NCBI GenBank assembly: GCA_950295325.1
Contig: OX485804.1
Span: 64,572,533 to 64,636,532, forward strand
Origin: Polytrichum commune
Lineage: Eukaryota; Streptophyta; Polytrichopsida; Polytrichales; Polytrichaceae
Reading direction: 5' to 3'
Length of the DNA: 64,000 nt
Both the position numbers and the translations under genes were made by a program. The notes beneath the pieces are model-generated. The model worked only from the letters and a program-made list of their open reading frames with translations, searched no databases and was not told the origin of the DNA. Shown in pieces: positions 1-13,151 of the stretch; position 1 is the first letter of the stretch, and every line of letters starts with the position of its first letter.

Positions 1-325
1 GTGGACATGACTCTTGAGGTGAGCTACGTGGTTCTTGAGATTCGTGCCATGCATGTGGTGAGTGTCTATAAGGGGAGTTGTTTGATTTTGAGATGTGTTT
101 CATTTGTATATATGTTTCGCTTGTCGGAAAGAGGAGGGTTATAACACCACATTCAATGATTCATGTGAGTTTTCAAATGTGGGTAAGCGAGCCCTATGTT
201 GAATCAATGGGCGGGGTTTATGATGTTGGTCAAATTGGGGTTGATTGTAGTCTGAGAGGGTGATATGTTGATGTTCTCTTGGCCTTTCCTATGTTGCAGC
301 TTCAAGGGAACAGGAAGTTCGAGCT

Positions 326-3300
326 ATGGCTTTGTTGCTGGAGAAGCTGCAGATCCAACGCAATGGGGATCCCAAGGATGTAAGCTGCGCAACGAGAGAG
401 AGAGGGTTTCTTGTTTGTGTCCTGAGTGGCAATGATTTATTGCTTAAGATTTGTTGATGAAGAACCCTAGAGAGGGTTTTAGCACATAGTCGAGTGATTA
501 ATTCTCAGGTGTTGCATGGGTAGAAGATCTTGTGAATCATGTTTAGCTGGTTTGAATATGGTGTTCAAGAAAGCAATCAGAAAGGATTTATTTCTACAAA
601 TGACGCTTTCTCAATGGCATAACAATTGTAATTGGCACACAAGCAGGGCTGAAGGATGTAGTGGGTCTTCAGTTGTTGATTTTGTTGATTGAATCTTTTC
701 ACATCGCTCTAAATCACAAACTTGGGAGTGCAAGAACATAGGATTAAGTGCCCGAATTTGTCCTTCAAAGTCTCGAGTTTGAAATATCTGTAGATTCTTC
801 GACTTCTGTAGTGCTTGGGTGGAGCTGAAATTGAAGTTTATTGATTTGGTTTGGTGATTACAGGTCTTTGACGTGTATGTAGTGGGCGAGGAGACTGCTC
901 CGGGTATTGTGGTGGTGCAAGAGTGGTGGGGAGTGGATTTTGAGATCAAGAACCATGCCATGACTATCGCTCAGAAGGGCTACCGTGCTCTTATCCCGGA
1001 GTGAGTAACTTATCTTTTGGACTTGTACTCAAAAGAGTTTCAAGCAGTTTTTAGAAGTTGGCAGAGATGTTGTATTGACATGTACAATAGATTAATCAAA
1101 TATTCAGTTGTTCCATATGCGGAAATCAGTTGAAGCATTGGCAAGAGAGTGTGATGTGGTGATGAGGAAGATATAGGTTGATTTATGCATGCTGTGTACA
1201 CCAAAATTGGACTGGTGTCACCTTTTTTTTTTAATATCACTGGTTTTTACTTTTATTTTTACTTTTTTAATATATTGGTAGGGTATGGGTATTTGAGGAT
1301 ATTTCTTATTTCTGATGCCATTCAGGTCTATTATACCATGCAAGAACCTTTACACAAAGGTAAAAATTCCGTAGTATGAATATGGCATAAGGATGGGTAT
1401 ACAAAGATTCTTATCATCTTGTGATACCCACCAGTATCAATATTTGATTGGTATTACAATTTTGATATCAGTCAAAGAGGTTCCTTGTTGACATTGTATA
1501 TTGATTCCTTGCATTCACCTACATACCAGTCCAACATTAGTATAATCTCCTCAGATTGATGCCGGATATTTTTTAAGGGATTGTTGACTTTGTAATCTGC
1601 AATGCAGTTTGTACCGTGGCAAGCTGGGACTGGATGCAGCTGAAGCCCAGCATCTGATGGAGGGTTTGGATTGGCCTGGGGCTGTTGCTGACATTGCTGC
1701 CTCTGCCAAGTGGTTGAAACACCATGGTTCTCCAAAGGTTAATTCACTCACCCAAACTGTTTTTTCTAAGCTCCTTGCTCTGTTAGATTGGTGAGCTTGT
1801 TACGCTTTGCATTTCTTGCCAGTTGAGCACCGAGGGCTTTCTGAAAAAGGTAAAACCCAGTGCATGTAAGGTAGGTGCATGTACTTCGGTTTGTGACCTA
1901 ATATTTTTGGGTATTCTGGACATGATGCATTTGTGACATTGTCCCCCCCGGCCCAATAAAAATTAAAAAATTAAAATCAAGAGGAGCATGACCTATGTGC
2001 AGACATGGCAAGTCCATTGTAGAACATTGTCACATATACAAGTGAGTGGAGCCTCCAACATAGTTAAGACCATGAATTTGTCAATTTTACACTTCAATGA
2101 ACTTTATACAGGGCACTAAAAGCAAGTGTAGCATGTCACTTGTGGGCCCACATTCTCACAATCATGAGGTGTTAGGCAAGATCATAATATTTATACGAGA
2201 ATCATTTCATCTTATGCAAAAGATGGGGCATGACCAAGATGGGTAGCTCAAACAAATGCCCTTATGTGACCACAATGGGTTTGGATTATATTTGACTTCA
2301 ATTTTATGTAAGAGATTGAGATTTGATTCAAATATTTTGGGTTTGCATGGCTTCTGAATCCACTTTGAAAGATTGAGAGCATTACCACATGTTGTACACT
2401 AAATCCAATGGGTGCTAAATTGGGTAACATTACTCTAGAGAAGAGGAGTCCCACTGTATGTCCCACATGTTCACTCTATATGAGCACTAGAAATTGTAGG
2501 TCCCATGTTCAAAACTAATATCTTACACTACACAAGGCTTACAAGAAAATAGTTCAAGCTAAGATTCAATTCAGTCAAAGATTGTGAGATATTGATAGTT
2601 GATTCCTTATAGAGGAGTTGAAAGTCATCCCTCGAAAAGTTGCATATTTGAAGGTGCAGAAGTGGTGTTAATGAGAATGTGTGGGTGTCTATTTTGTCAA
2701 AATTCACCTTGGTGGCATAGGTTTAGAGCTGTGCGTAATGAGAATGTGTGGGCTTGCTTTAACCCAAGGAGATCAATAACATATAAATTGGAGCATTCTA
2801 AGTACCCAACTACGCTGTAGTGTCGAGAATAGGTGCACTCACCTTTGGAGCTCTTATGATGTTGCCTTTCTATCCCATGGTCTTCCCATCATGGTTGACT
2901 AAGGTGATCACATGTTGTGAAACAGGTTGGAGTGACAGGCTTCTGCATGGGTGGAGCATTGTCTATTGCAAGTGCTTGCCGCGTCCCCGAAGTTGATGCA
3001 GTTGTAGCTTTCTATGGTATTCCTCCTGTTGAACTTGCCGATCCTACACATGCCAAAGCTCCAGTGCAAGCCCATTTTGGAGCAAATGACACCATGAAGG
3101 GCTTCTCAGACCCAGAGGTAACGACTTTCTCTGAGCATGTTTTCCCATCCTTGTCTCCTAAGTCTATTTTCATATGGTCCACCATCTCTTGCACCCTCAA
3201 TTTCACCACTCAATTATGATAATTGTTGTCCTCTATGATTTTCTTTATCTAGCAAGCTAAGCATATCATTGACTTATTCTAAAAATTTCATATTATTTTG

Positions 3301-4006
3301 AATTGTAGAACATGAAATAATAAATCAAAACATAACAATTATGAAACAAATCCCAAAAATCACAAAAGTTTCACAAACTATGTAACATATGAACAAATTT
3401 ACCAGTGGTAAGGTTACATTTAGCCATAATTTCTGAATTTGAATAATTGATAGACAAAACTTGCTAGTTGAAATGCCAGACCCATATAGCTTGCAAACGC
3501 AATATAAAAAACTCAATTATTGGATTTCTTCAGACCTGTTAAGTAAAGTAGACTTTACAACGTTCATTTCATGAGTTGAGCTCAGAAACATCCGAAATCA
3601 TATTGGTGTTGAATAATAGTTTGACAAATAAAAACCCCCAAGGGGGTTTATCAGGCAATTAAGAGTTAACACTTATTGAGGCAATAATCACTGTTTTTAA
3701 ACTGGATTTGGATCTATTCCAGGTTTTCATTCTCTGTTGTGAATGTGGAAGTAGATAGAATGAAACATCACTGAACTTGTTCTTGATGATTTGCAGTCAG
3801 CCAAGCAGTTAGAGGAGAACTTAAAGAAGGCAGAGGTGCCATCTGAAGTGTACTTGTATCCAAATGTTGGTCATGCATTCATGAACAAGTCCCCTGAAGC
3901 CATTGAGCGCAAGAAGGCAACTGGGTTCGGTGAACATAACCAAGATGCTGTTGACCTCGCATGGTCTCGCTTCGAGGCTTGGTTTGGAAAGTACTTGAAA
4001 GCTTGA
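326..4006 (+). CDS. Dienelactone hydrolase family protein (five exons)
   Basis: Exons 326-379, 864-1000, 1608-1737, 2926-3117 and 3797-4006, all with GT-AG borders and matching phases, give a 240-residue alpha/beta hydrolase, the usual length for the plant family. The nucleophile elbow GFCMGG holds Cys114. Asp162 (GANDTMKGF) and His197 (NVGHAF) complete the Cys-Asp-His triad of dienelactone hydrolases. The QEWWG motif follows the first core strand. No transit peptide is visible if translation starts at the ATG at 326, which was chosen because MALLLEKLQIQR fits the short N-terminus of plant homologues. The open frame extends upstream to an acceptor at 298-299, so another 5' exon may lie before the window. 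The family hydrolyses cyclic ester or lactone bonds; the substrate here is unknown, and the protein is probably cytosolic. Confidence 0.9.
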
Positions 4007-6031
4007 GTATATCATAGTCCAAGCTTAAAACTGTGAAGAGGTTGACAATATGATGTGCAAAACAACAGCTCTGTATTTTTTATGTATATCTCTATAATGA
4101 ATGGCGATTGTAAGTACTGGATTTCGTGGACTGAAAATGATACAGAAGTCCATGATAAAAATGCATGTATGATGTCCTGTATGAGCTTGTTCCTTCTAAT
4201 TTTGTGTTATTCAATGGAAATGGAGTAAGAATGGAGTAGAATAACAATGAAAAAACTGTCAATTGAGAAATGTACAGTTCAGAAAATTGGCACTGGAACA
4301 TCTCCTTCCCAATTATCTTCCTCAATAACTTTTGGTTTATCAGCCAGCACTATAATTAATAATATTCAAGATTTCTCCTAAAATTTGATAGGCATGCTCC
4401 ACAACAACTCTACACCAGATTGTAAAGAAATCCCTCGAATATGCACCTCAAACAAATACGACAGTTCACATGTAGCACACATCGACTCAGCCAATAAAAA
4501 AACTTAGATCAAATTTTGAAACCCAAATTTAATATTACACTATGCAAATCAACGACATTCATACACACACATTAGAAGAATGTAATCACTTGCTCTCAGA
4601 GTTTGGTATACCACTCTTTTATTGATGCAAAAAGAGTGCTTATATGACCTCCATTTTCAATACATAACCTTAGTATCCAAGGAGTATTTAATATGTCAGT
4701 ATCCACCTGTGACCCAAGGTAATACACTAAGGAACTGCTCAACACCTACAATATCAATTTATCCATATCAGTACTGAACACGATCCCTAAAGTGGCAATC
4801 CCTCGCTCAGATTTCTCAAAAAATTTAATATTAAAGTCCTGCACAGGACTGTAAAGGCCATGAAGATAAAGAGCTTTTTAGATAAACAGACATCTCCTCT
4901 GATCCTGAACCACATACCCTGCTGTGCCCAATTGCACCAAGATTTCATCTACATCCTCAATTGCCATTATACTCCATTGCACCCTTAATTGTATTTATGC
5001 TCCTTGGGCTAACTCTTACTTCATCCAGCAATGCTACCAGTGTGAAGGATTCTCGGACTCCAAAAATATCATGGAAAATCTGGATCTTAAGCCAAGGATG
5101 TTACAATTTCTCAAACCTACATGCCGTTGTGGTAGAACGAGAATTTGATTCTACCACACGATGCGTGTCCCACTTGACATCCTCCATGCAAGAGAGTGGA
5201 ATTCTATTTACCTACAAGTATTCAATATCATCTACAAGACATGCAATGAACACACCAACCATACCAAGGACTTAAAAGCCTGCCATATTGGCCAACGGTC
5301 TAAACAGGCATAGGATTTTGTGTGAATCTTCTATTTTCCAATTGTGGATTCCATCGTCATAATGGAATCAATTCCCATGCATTGATTTGATGCACATGAA
5401 CTTGATGAACAGCTGTCTCTTTAGACATCATCTCCACTGACAAGAAAAAATCGAGGTACCTGCTCAGAGAATTCCACCAGGATCCTGTGTTGGTTAACTT
5501 CCAGAAAGTATTTGCCATTCATAACAGTTTCAGATGCCAGATTGTTAAAGTAGGAATTATACAGACAGGATATCTACCAATAATGAACATCATCTATCCC
5601 ATCCAGAACCCCTTGACAGGTATCTGCAGAGTGATGTAAATCTCCAATCATAAAGTTCCAAGATGAATACATTGCAACAGAAACCACCTCCTCAATATGC
5701 ATGATGGGCAGTATTCACTTGATCCCAATAGAGGTGTAAGGGTATGCTCTGACCTAACGTCAATCCCTGTCCACATTCATAAGGATGTATACCAAGTCCA
5801 AAGAATGATAGGAATTTAGTGAAGCTATTTGGATCATATTGAGCATAGCTGAAAAGTTTGTTCCTCCTTCAAGCAGCACCTTAGGAGATGAGTGTTCAAT
5901 GTGATTGAGCTCACTGTGTGAGATTGAAACATCTCAACCTTGAAAATGCTCATAAAAGTAGCCAAATACCATGGGCGGCCTTGAAAGGTTAGAAGCAAAT
6001 TACCTGCTAACAATCAGGAGATGCATCAGAA
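4007..6031. other. Convergent intergenic region
   Basis: This stretch lies between the 3' ends of the hydrolase gene (+) and the AAA ATPase gene (-). It should hold the 3' untranslated regions of both. I see no coding exon, RNA gene or repeat in it. Short open frames near 4.9-5.3 kb show no recognisable protein. Confidence 0.5.
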
Positions 6032-9000
6032 TCAACGGCTGGTAGCAGCACTAGCAGCACCAAATGCTGCTAAAAGCTTGAGCAAGTCTGTCACTGAAGA
6101 GTCTGCAGCATCATCGGAAGAAGTTCCTGAAGGCCTTGACTGAGCCCCATCTGTAGCATTTCTTCGATTATGCTGGTACTCAAAGGCTGCAGTTTTGGAT
6201 GTTCGTGCTGTTGCCAACACACTCAGGAAATCAGATTGCTTGAGTGGCCTTGGACCCTGTAGAACATGCTCAGTCAGATATAGTATCAACAATAGACTTC
6301 TCATCAATGACTGCTATTCTATCACATGTAAGATTGACAAATATTCACAAAGACAGATGAATGCTCCCAAACTGTACGTAGAAATCCTTACAGCAACATA
6401 ACCAGTGAATTAGGTTAGTAGAAATTTTTTTTACCTTCGCTGTTCCAAACTCAGAATCCTTTTCTTCATCCAAAAGATCACGAATAGGCATGTAGGCTGC
6501 TTGTTTACAAAGTTCTGTTAGGTCTGAGCCACTGTAGCCCTCTGTAAGGCCTGCAAGTTGGTCAATATCTAAACAGGACTCCACATTTTCATCCTTGAGA
6601 ATGACTTTCAGGATGCTACCACGCTGTTTCCGATCAGGCATGCCCACTTCAAAAGCTCTGGGCAGACGCCGTAAAATTGCCTCATCAAGCTCCCATGGCC
6701 TATTTGTTGCAGCCAAAACCATCACACGGGCATTTTCTGCGTGTAATCAAGGACCACATTATCTGTCTATTTAATGCAATCAATGAAGGTCTATAATGAT
6801 AAGATGTGTAGTTAGAAACAGTTCCTCATCAAACATGGAGTGCTGTGAGGAGAATCAACAGAAATACAGGTGAAATTGATGTACTTTGAAAAGGTGAGAA
6901 CATTACGATCTGTGGTAAATCCGTCCCAAAGAGCCATGAACTCTGTCTTCATGTTTGTGAGAGCCTCATGCTCACTGACACGGCGCTGCCCAAGAAAGCT
7001 GTCAACCTCATCGATAAAAATGATTGAAGGCTGCAGCTTATATGCCAATGTGAAGACTGCTGTAACTGTTTTGAGCATATACACAAACACCCTGGTGTCA
7101 GATAAGCACCAAGACTGATACCAAATTTACTGAAGTTCACTAAAATATAGGTTTCAGATACGAGTCTCAAGTAACATGATGCCAAACCTACTGAAGACAC
7201 TGTATTAAGCATGCTGGAAAATAGCTTCAATCTCTTGATTAAACCCATCAAATAGAAAGAGGAAGAGTGTATAATTACCCAGCTTCTGGGCATCACCGAA
7301 CCACTTGCTCATCAGGTTTGCAATGCGAACATTGATGAAGACAGCTCGTGACTCCTTCGCAATAGCCTTGGCTAACAGTGTCTTTCCGGTACCAGGTGGA
7401 CCAAACAAAAGCACACCCTTTTGGGGCCGTAGTAGCTTGCCATGTGTGAACAGGTCAGGGCGCTGTAATGGTAGAATGACAAGCTCATTTAGGGACTGCT
7501 TGACCGAGTCAAGGCCTCCAATGGAACTGAAAGTCACATCAATGTCTTCTGGGTTGATAACATCACATGCTATCATGTCCTGCAGCACAAACATTGCCAA
7601 TATCATTTCTGTACAACTCACAGGCGGCTTAAATCCTTGTAGAAGTGAAGGGTTTTGTACTCCATTTATCTGAAAATAGACCTTCCGGAAATTGAATGTA
7701 GGTGCCAGTCAATGGAAAGTGCAAGGGATCATCAGTAGACAGCAGCCCACTTGGTAACTGTAAACCCAGGTAATAAAAGTCAAGATCAATGAAACAAATC
7801 AACAGGATACAACAAGGAATTGCAGTCATGGTACTACGAGATTCTCAGTTTCTCTGCGGATCACCCAGCCTGGTCGTTGTATGGCAATGAACGATCGTGA
7901 TAAAACCATGCTCACCCATTCCCATGGACGTAAAGGACGTCCCTTTCCAACCACCAAAAAAGTGGTTCAACGACTGCAACTGTAAAACATATGACACATA
8001 GTCGATAGTCCCAGCTCTTCACAGATGCAGCACATCGTACAGAATAAACCGAAAAGCCCATTCTCACTATCAAACCATGCTTGGAAGGCACACCAGGAAC
8101 TTGATAGTCGTTCCAAAGTCACCACAATAATTCAATTGATTCCTTGCAACATTACTTCTTGCAAGGGTATGTTATGCAAAAACTCAAATTTCAAACTCAG
8201 GGCAGCTGAGAGACGTCAGTAAGTTGCCTAAATTAAGATCAATTCCTGTCAAAGTCCATATCAACGTGTTCACGGTCCTCGGATAGCGATGGTCATCACT
8301 CAGATAGCGATTTTGGAATCACGTAAGGAAGACTCATGGATGGATGGATGCAACTGGCGGCTCCATCCAAGCTGTGGAATCCTAGAATATGATCTTGCTA
8401 TTCTCACCAAGATTGTGACAAGAAAGGAAGAAGGGTGGCTTAAACCCAAGGCCTTAACATGGATCCCATGTGAACTCCGAGGTTAAGCTGCCTAGGGCCG
8501 GAATAGTACTCAAATGATGGTGACCTTCTGAGCACTTGATTTTCAGTGCGCCTACCACCTATGGTCCACACCCAATCAATAATAGTGTGGGGTATTTGGG
8601 TGAAACGGATATTTTCAACCAACCATGCGGGAAGCCAGGGCTTGCCTTGGAAGATATTAGGTGTGGGCCCATCCGTTCAAGATGTTCACCTTTGACAAAA
8701 AGGCTGTTTTCTTCGAGAGCCTCAAATTCTCGCATTGCAAGTCTGTGAAGACTTAACCAACTCGGACAATCGACAATCGTAGTGGAGGTATAAGGGTGAA
8801 CCAGATACTTTCAATCCAAGAGAGATTAGGTGCGGGTCCGCTTGTCCGCACCCGCAGTTCAAGGTGTTATCCTTTGAAAAGAGGCAGTAAAGAGGCAGTA
8901 ACCTTAGGGGGGCCTCTATTTCTCATGCGAGCAGGCTTCGGGCCCCTCTAATTCTCGTGATGCCGTGATGCCCGTTTCGGGATTACATAAAGACTTAGAC

Positions 9001-9291
9001 GAACTCGATGCAAGATAAAGCAACACCATAATTCACGCCAGTGGTGGCAACGTCGGAGTCATCTCTTCTCAAGGAAACATGTGACAGTACCTCATAGGTG
9101 TTGGTTTGGATGAGCGGGCGGCCCAGGCGCTTAGCTATCTCCTTCTTCTGCTCCTGCGCTTTTTTTATCTGCGCTCGGTTAGGGTCCAGATGGCGAAGAC
9201 CTACAAACAGCACCAAGCAACTCAACGCAGCGCTTACGGCATACAGAAATAATTCCTGCCCCACCGACGCTGCCCTGGTTCCAGCCCCCAT
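6032..9291 (-). CDS. MSP1: Msp1/ATAD1-type membrane-anchored AAA ATPase
   Basis: Minus-strand exons 9291-9091, 7579-7279, 7065-6907, 6736-6435 and 6256-6032 join in phase into 395 codons, the size of plant Msp1/ATAD1 proteins. A hydrophobic segment at about residues 13-32 is the N-terminal membrane anchor. The AAA core has Walker A GPPGTGKT at 127-134, Walker B IIFIDEVDSF with Asp186-Glu187, the ATNRP sensor stretch and the RRLPRAF arginine-finger region. A GYSGSDL motif and a helical C-terminus (PRPLKQSDF) follow. The family extracts mislocalised tail-anchored proteins from the outer mitochondrial and peroxisomal membranes. The exon 3/4 junction creates Gln inside TTDQNAR, the conserved residue there, which supports that splice choice. 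The first intron is 1.5 kb. The start is the first ATG, directly before the anchor. Confidence 0.93.
8461..8552 (+). pseudogene. 5S rRNA-like fragment
   Basis: Beginning GGATCCCATGTGAACTCCGA, this stretch follows plant 5S rRNA from about nucleotide 30 onward. It includes an A-box-like GGTTAAGCTGCCTAGGG, TAGTACT, and the C-box-like GATGGTGACCTTCTG. The first 30 nucleotides of 5S and a clean 3' end are missing, so this is a pseudogene or the head of a 5S-derived SINE, not a working gene. It sits inside the first intron of the minus-strand AAA ATPase gene. Confidence 0.65.
8570..8960 (+). repeat. Two diverged copies of a roughly 160-bp unit
   Basis: Two successive blocks share the order: GGGTGAA(A/C), GATA(T/C)TTTCAA, GATATTAGGTGTGGG or GAGATTAGGTGCGGG, GTTCAAG, TGTT followed by CCTTTGA, then a GCCTC(A/T)A stretch and TTCTC. 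The first block starts near 8598, the second near 8796. They directly follow the 5S-like fragment and may be the body of the same old element. The second copy has a local hairpin (GCGGGTCCGCTTGTCCGC). Confidence 0.5.
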
Positions 9292-9895
9292 TTAGCGCCG
9301 TCGCTTCCCCCTCCCGCCGCGCTTATTCCTACGGCTTCTCAATCAGTCAATTTTCCCACATAGTCCTTCGTAAACCACCAATCCCTCGAACAATCAATCT
9401 TCCGCACCACCTCGCAAACCCTATCAAACCCTAATCCTCTGTCTGCACCGAGAAAACGCTTGCCAGCGCCAATTCTTCCTCCGAAACTGTTGAAAATTGG
9501 GCGGAGCACGGATACGAAGAGAAATGGAGCTGCGCGGGGATGTGCGAGGGATGGAGGTGGCAATTGGGCGAGAATCGTGATGACGAAATTTGGGTGGGGG
9601 AGGAGGAGCAAGAAACCTCAGCGGACATAGGGGGTGATGTGAATTGTCAGGAAAGAAAAGAGGGAAAGGAAGAAGGCCGGCTGATGGAGAAGTGGAAAGG
9701 AGGTTGGGGATTAGGACACATGTTATCTATGTTATGATGATGGATGGATGGATGAATGTGTGTAATTGGATGAAATTCACTCTTCACTTGCTTTGCCATC
9801 CTTGACGATTGTCACGTGTTCATGTCACGTGGAATTACATTAGATACAGTATACACTCTAAAAAACTCCTTAAATGTCACTCCTTCACTTATATC
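9292..9895. other. Probable 5' UTR and promoter of the AAA ATPase gene
   Basis: This GC-richer stretch lies upstream of the minus-strand start at 9291 and extends to about 9.7 kb before composition falls. It likely holds the 5' untranslated region and promoter. No clear TATA box was identified. Confidence 0.35.
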
Positions 9896-10352
9896 CCCAA
9901 ACCCTAGGGAACGATGTTCTCAATTTAAATCTCACTCCTTATTGTCACGTTTACCTCCCAATATCACAGGTTTTAACATTAAAGTAAACCACCAAAGAAT
10001 TCAATCACATGCTCGCACACATCACGTTGTCATGATTATACTTATTGTCATTACACTCTTAACTTTCCTAATATTGCACATGTAGCAACCAAAGTGCACA
10101 CAATATTAATGTATAATGTTAACATGGATGCTTGATAATAGAGAACTAGTGTAGCATGTGACATTGTGGAATAACACGAAGTCAACATTGCAATAATGAT
10201 AATAATGACAATGATGACAACGTGATGCATGTGAGTGTGTGGTTTGAATTCTTCAATGGATTATTGTAATGTCAGAAACCTGTGATATTTGAGAAGTAAA
10301 TGTGACAACAAGGAGGGAGATTTAAACTAAGCACATCTGTTCCCTAGGGGGT
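9896..10352. repeat. Foldback (long inverted repeat) element
   Basis: The left arm, about 9896-10060, is the diverged reverse complement of the right arm, about 10183-10352. Both outer ends carry CCCTAGGG (9902-9909 and 10342-10349). Shared inner blocks include TTTAAATCTC, ATATCACAGGTTT, GAATTCAA and ATCACGTTGTCAT. The arms are about 165-170 bp around a spacer of about 120 bp. There is no coding capacity. This is a MITE or foldback transposon of unassigned superfamily; I could not define a target duplication. Confidence 0.7.
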
Positions 10353-13151
10353 GCCACAATGCATCAAAAAGTATGTTAATTGAGATAAGTCGTAAGCTTA
10401 ATTCATAAATCATAGATCATTTTTGTTTTGACAACATTTGCTTAATAATAAAGGCAAAACAAAGGGCAAGCTTTTTGTGTCACATATATTCATGTTCTTG
10501 CATGGATAAACATGAATTTCAAATCTTAATTTTTATGAACCTCGAGGTTATTTTACACACATGACAAGGGTTGTGTGAAAAAATGATTTAGGATTTCTTG
10601 TGATCATGGTGGGCAGTCCATAGGAAATCTTAAATCATTTTTGAAAAGCCTTGGTCATGAGACATAGTGTAAAGCAAACTTAGACCTAGACGTAGTGTTT
10701 GAATGAATATTAAAATTATGTTTGCTTAAAATAAGTATGAAAATGTTTAATAACAAATGGTTTTTATTTTGATGTATAGTGTTGTCTTCTGACATGGTCA
10801 CCTTCATTTATGCAAAGACAACCTATTTGGGTTCCTTTGCTACAAAAATTGGGTGACCATCAAACATTATCCAATTTTGGACATGTAGGATTTCATGTCA
10901 CTTTCACATCCATTTCTCAACTTGGTCACTCTTGTGTTTTGGTGACCTTGTGTAAAACAAAGTCAGACTGCCACTCATTTATCAACCAATAAGAGAATTT
11001 AAAAAGTGGTGGTCATGATCAATGGTCACTTGTGTAAACATACACTTACAAGAACGTCTCATAAAATTTGCGCAACCTTTACATTAAGTAGTATTGGTTA
11101 CATGTTATGTAAGCAAGGGTATGCAAATGAACTAAGTTACCCATGTGTTATGCCGAGTTTATGATGTTATTCCAATATCCTATCGATATTTCAAAAAACA
11201 AAAAGAAGACTAGGTATAACTAATTCCTAGCATTCACCATGGATGAACTACATTGATTCTCTCATGTACTGAGGGTGGCTAATAGTGCGTATGCGAAATT
11301 AGTGATGGTGATACTAAATTTCTTTATGCTATGAAATTAGTGTCAACAGAAGATCTAGGATTTTGAGAGCCCTACCGAAAACTCTTAATGCAAGCTCTCT
11401 TCATTTGCATAGTGTTAGGAAATGCCTTAGATGTAAGTGGCGCTGACTAAAAAGAAGAGGAAGCCTCTTCAAAGCTCACCAAAACAAATTATGCACTCTA
11501 CAAACACCTTAAAACATGCACTAATTTTTTGACATGTAAAATGAATGAGCATGTAAATATTCATGAATTTATTAACATTTAGTAAAAATATCAACCCTCA
11601 CTAATTTCGAGATTTGGCAAAATAGTGTGTGTTTTGGGAATTACAAAATGGTATAATCAATGTAGAGTACCTCTTACAGGAAGCAACACCCAATAATTAC
11701 CCACTGCCACTCCACATGTACCATCATGAATGGATGAACATCGCAAACGTAGCTTACAAGTGACGGGATGCAGGCGTATCATCCATATAAATCATTCATC
11801 CATTTCGAAGTTTACCCACGCTTTACCCTCCCAAAATTACCGCACAGCTTCTCCGTGGATGAAGAAAGTGGCGATGGCGAAGAAAGGCCAGAGCAAGAGA
11901 GCTTCGCCAACTCCACGATGGATCGCTAGGTCAACTATCGATATATCGGTGCACTTTTGCATCATTATTGCTCGCTCTTCTGATATCTATGTCGGCAATC
12001 AAATTCTGAATTAGAGGGTACCAGTTTTCCAATCACTCCATGCAATTATCTAGTGTTGTGCCTTACTCTGAATTCGGATCACTTCACATCTTCTTCGGCC
12101 AAATGGATGGCAGAGGATCGTGTTTTTTTGGAGACTCCAGGGCTACTGGCTTGCTGAGGACATTTTCAGATTGGTGGTGTAACGGCTCGGAGGTGCAGAA
12201 TTTGGTGTAGGCAGGCAGTAAAAAAATGTGATCAGGTGGTTTGAACTTTGGAAGTGGTTTTTATTGTGGAGGATCAAGAGCTGAGGGGAGTTTATCTTTT
12301 TCGACATTCTCTCTATGTGAAGGTTGGGATATTGGTCCGAGGGAGCTGATTAAAAAAGGGGGCTCGATGATAGTCTTTCAGGTTCTTTCTGAAAGTGGTG
12401 CAGGATTCAATTGGTAGGGTGTAAAACCTAATTTACGCCTGTCTGTTACGGGGTAATCTGAAGCTGGTCCTTCATAAGAAAAATCCAATCGTGCTGGGAC
12501 AAAATGCAAGTGTATTATCGTGCAAGGAGGGTGAGCTGAGGGGATTGGTTAGAAGAATCTTCTCCCGAAGGTAAGCTGAAATTCCAATCGACATTCTCTT
12601 TTGTAAAAGGCGGATAATATCGAAGTGGTTTTAGAATGTCCATAATAGCCGCACATACGTGCCTTATGAAAGTTAAAGCTCAAAAGAAGTGAAGAATCTC
12701 TCGAATCCGAAGTAGCTGGAATAAGGTATGTGGGCTTTGTGTGGTCACTCTTCGTAACTGGACACCCATGTTTGAGTGGTATATGACAAGCCTTGTAGTT
12801 AAGAACACTAAACAAACGCATGTTACGATGAGATTAGTTTGTGTGCTCAAAACATATACACCATTTTAGGTTCAATAGTGAACACAATTGGGAGGGTCTA
12901 TGTGATTATTTTAAAGAAATAAAATCTTCGCTCTCAGGCTCTTTCTCAGGGGTTTCTTTAGGGTTCATGGTGGAACGACAGAACAGAGACTTGTCAGCAG
13001 CAATAAGTCAGCATGTTCTGTGAACTTTTGCTCTTGCATACTTGTATGAGGTGAGCTGGCAGGTATGCGTCGGATTGCAAAGGTTCTGCAAGAGACTGGA
13101 CAGTTGGAAAGTCTGTTTCTGAGTTAAGGATTTTGACTGCAGGAGGCTGTG
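10353..13151. other. Intergenic region upstream of the RING/PHD gene
   Basis: The part from 10.35 to 11.7 kb is AT-rich and contains no recognisable gene. From about 11.7 to 13.1 kb composition rises and may include promoter and untranslated exons of the downstream plus-strand gene. No RNA gene or further transposon was recognised. Confidence 0.4.

Noticed and set aside
7-18. Possible first exon of the hydrolase gene (ATG ACT CTT GAG before GTGAGC)
   Set aside because: Its phase does not fit the acceptor at 298-299 in the conserved frame, so it is not included.
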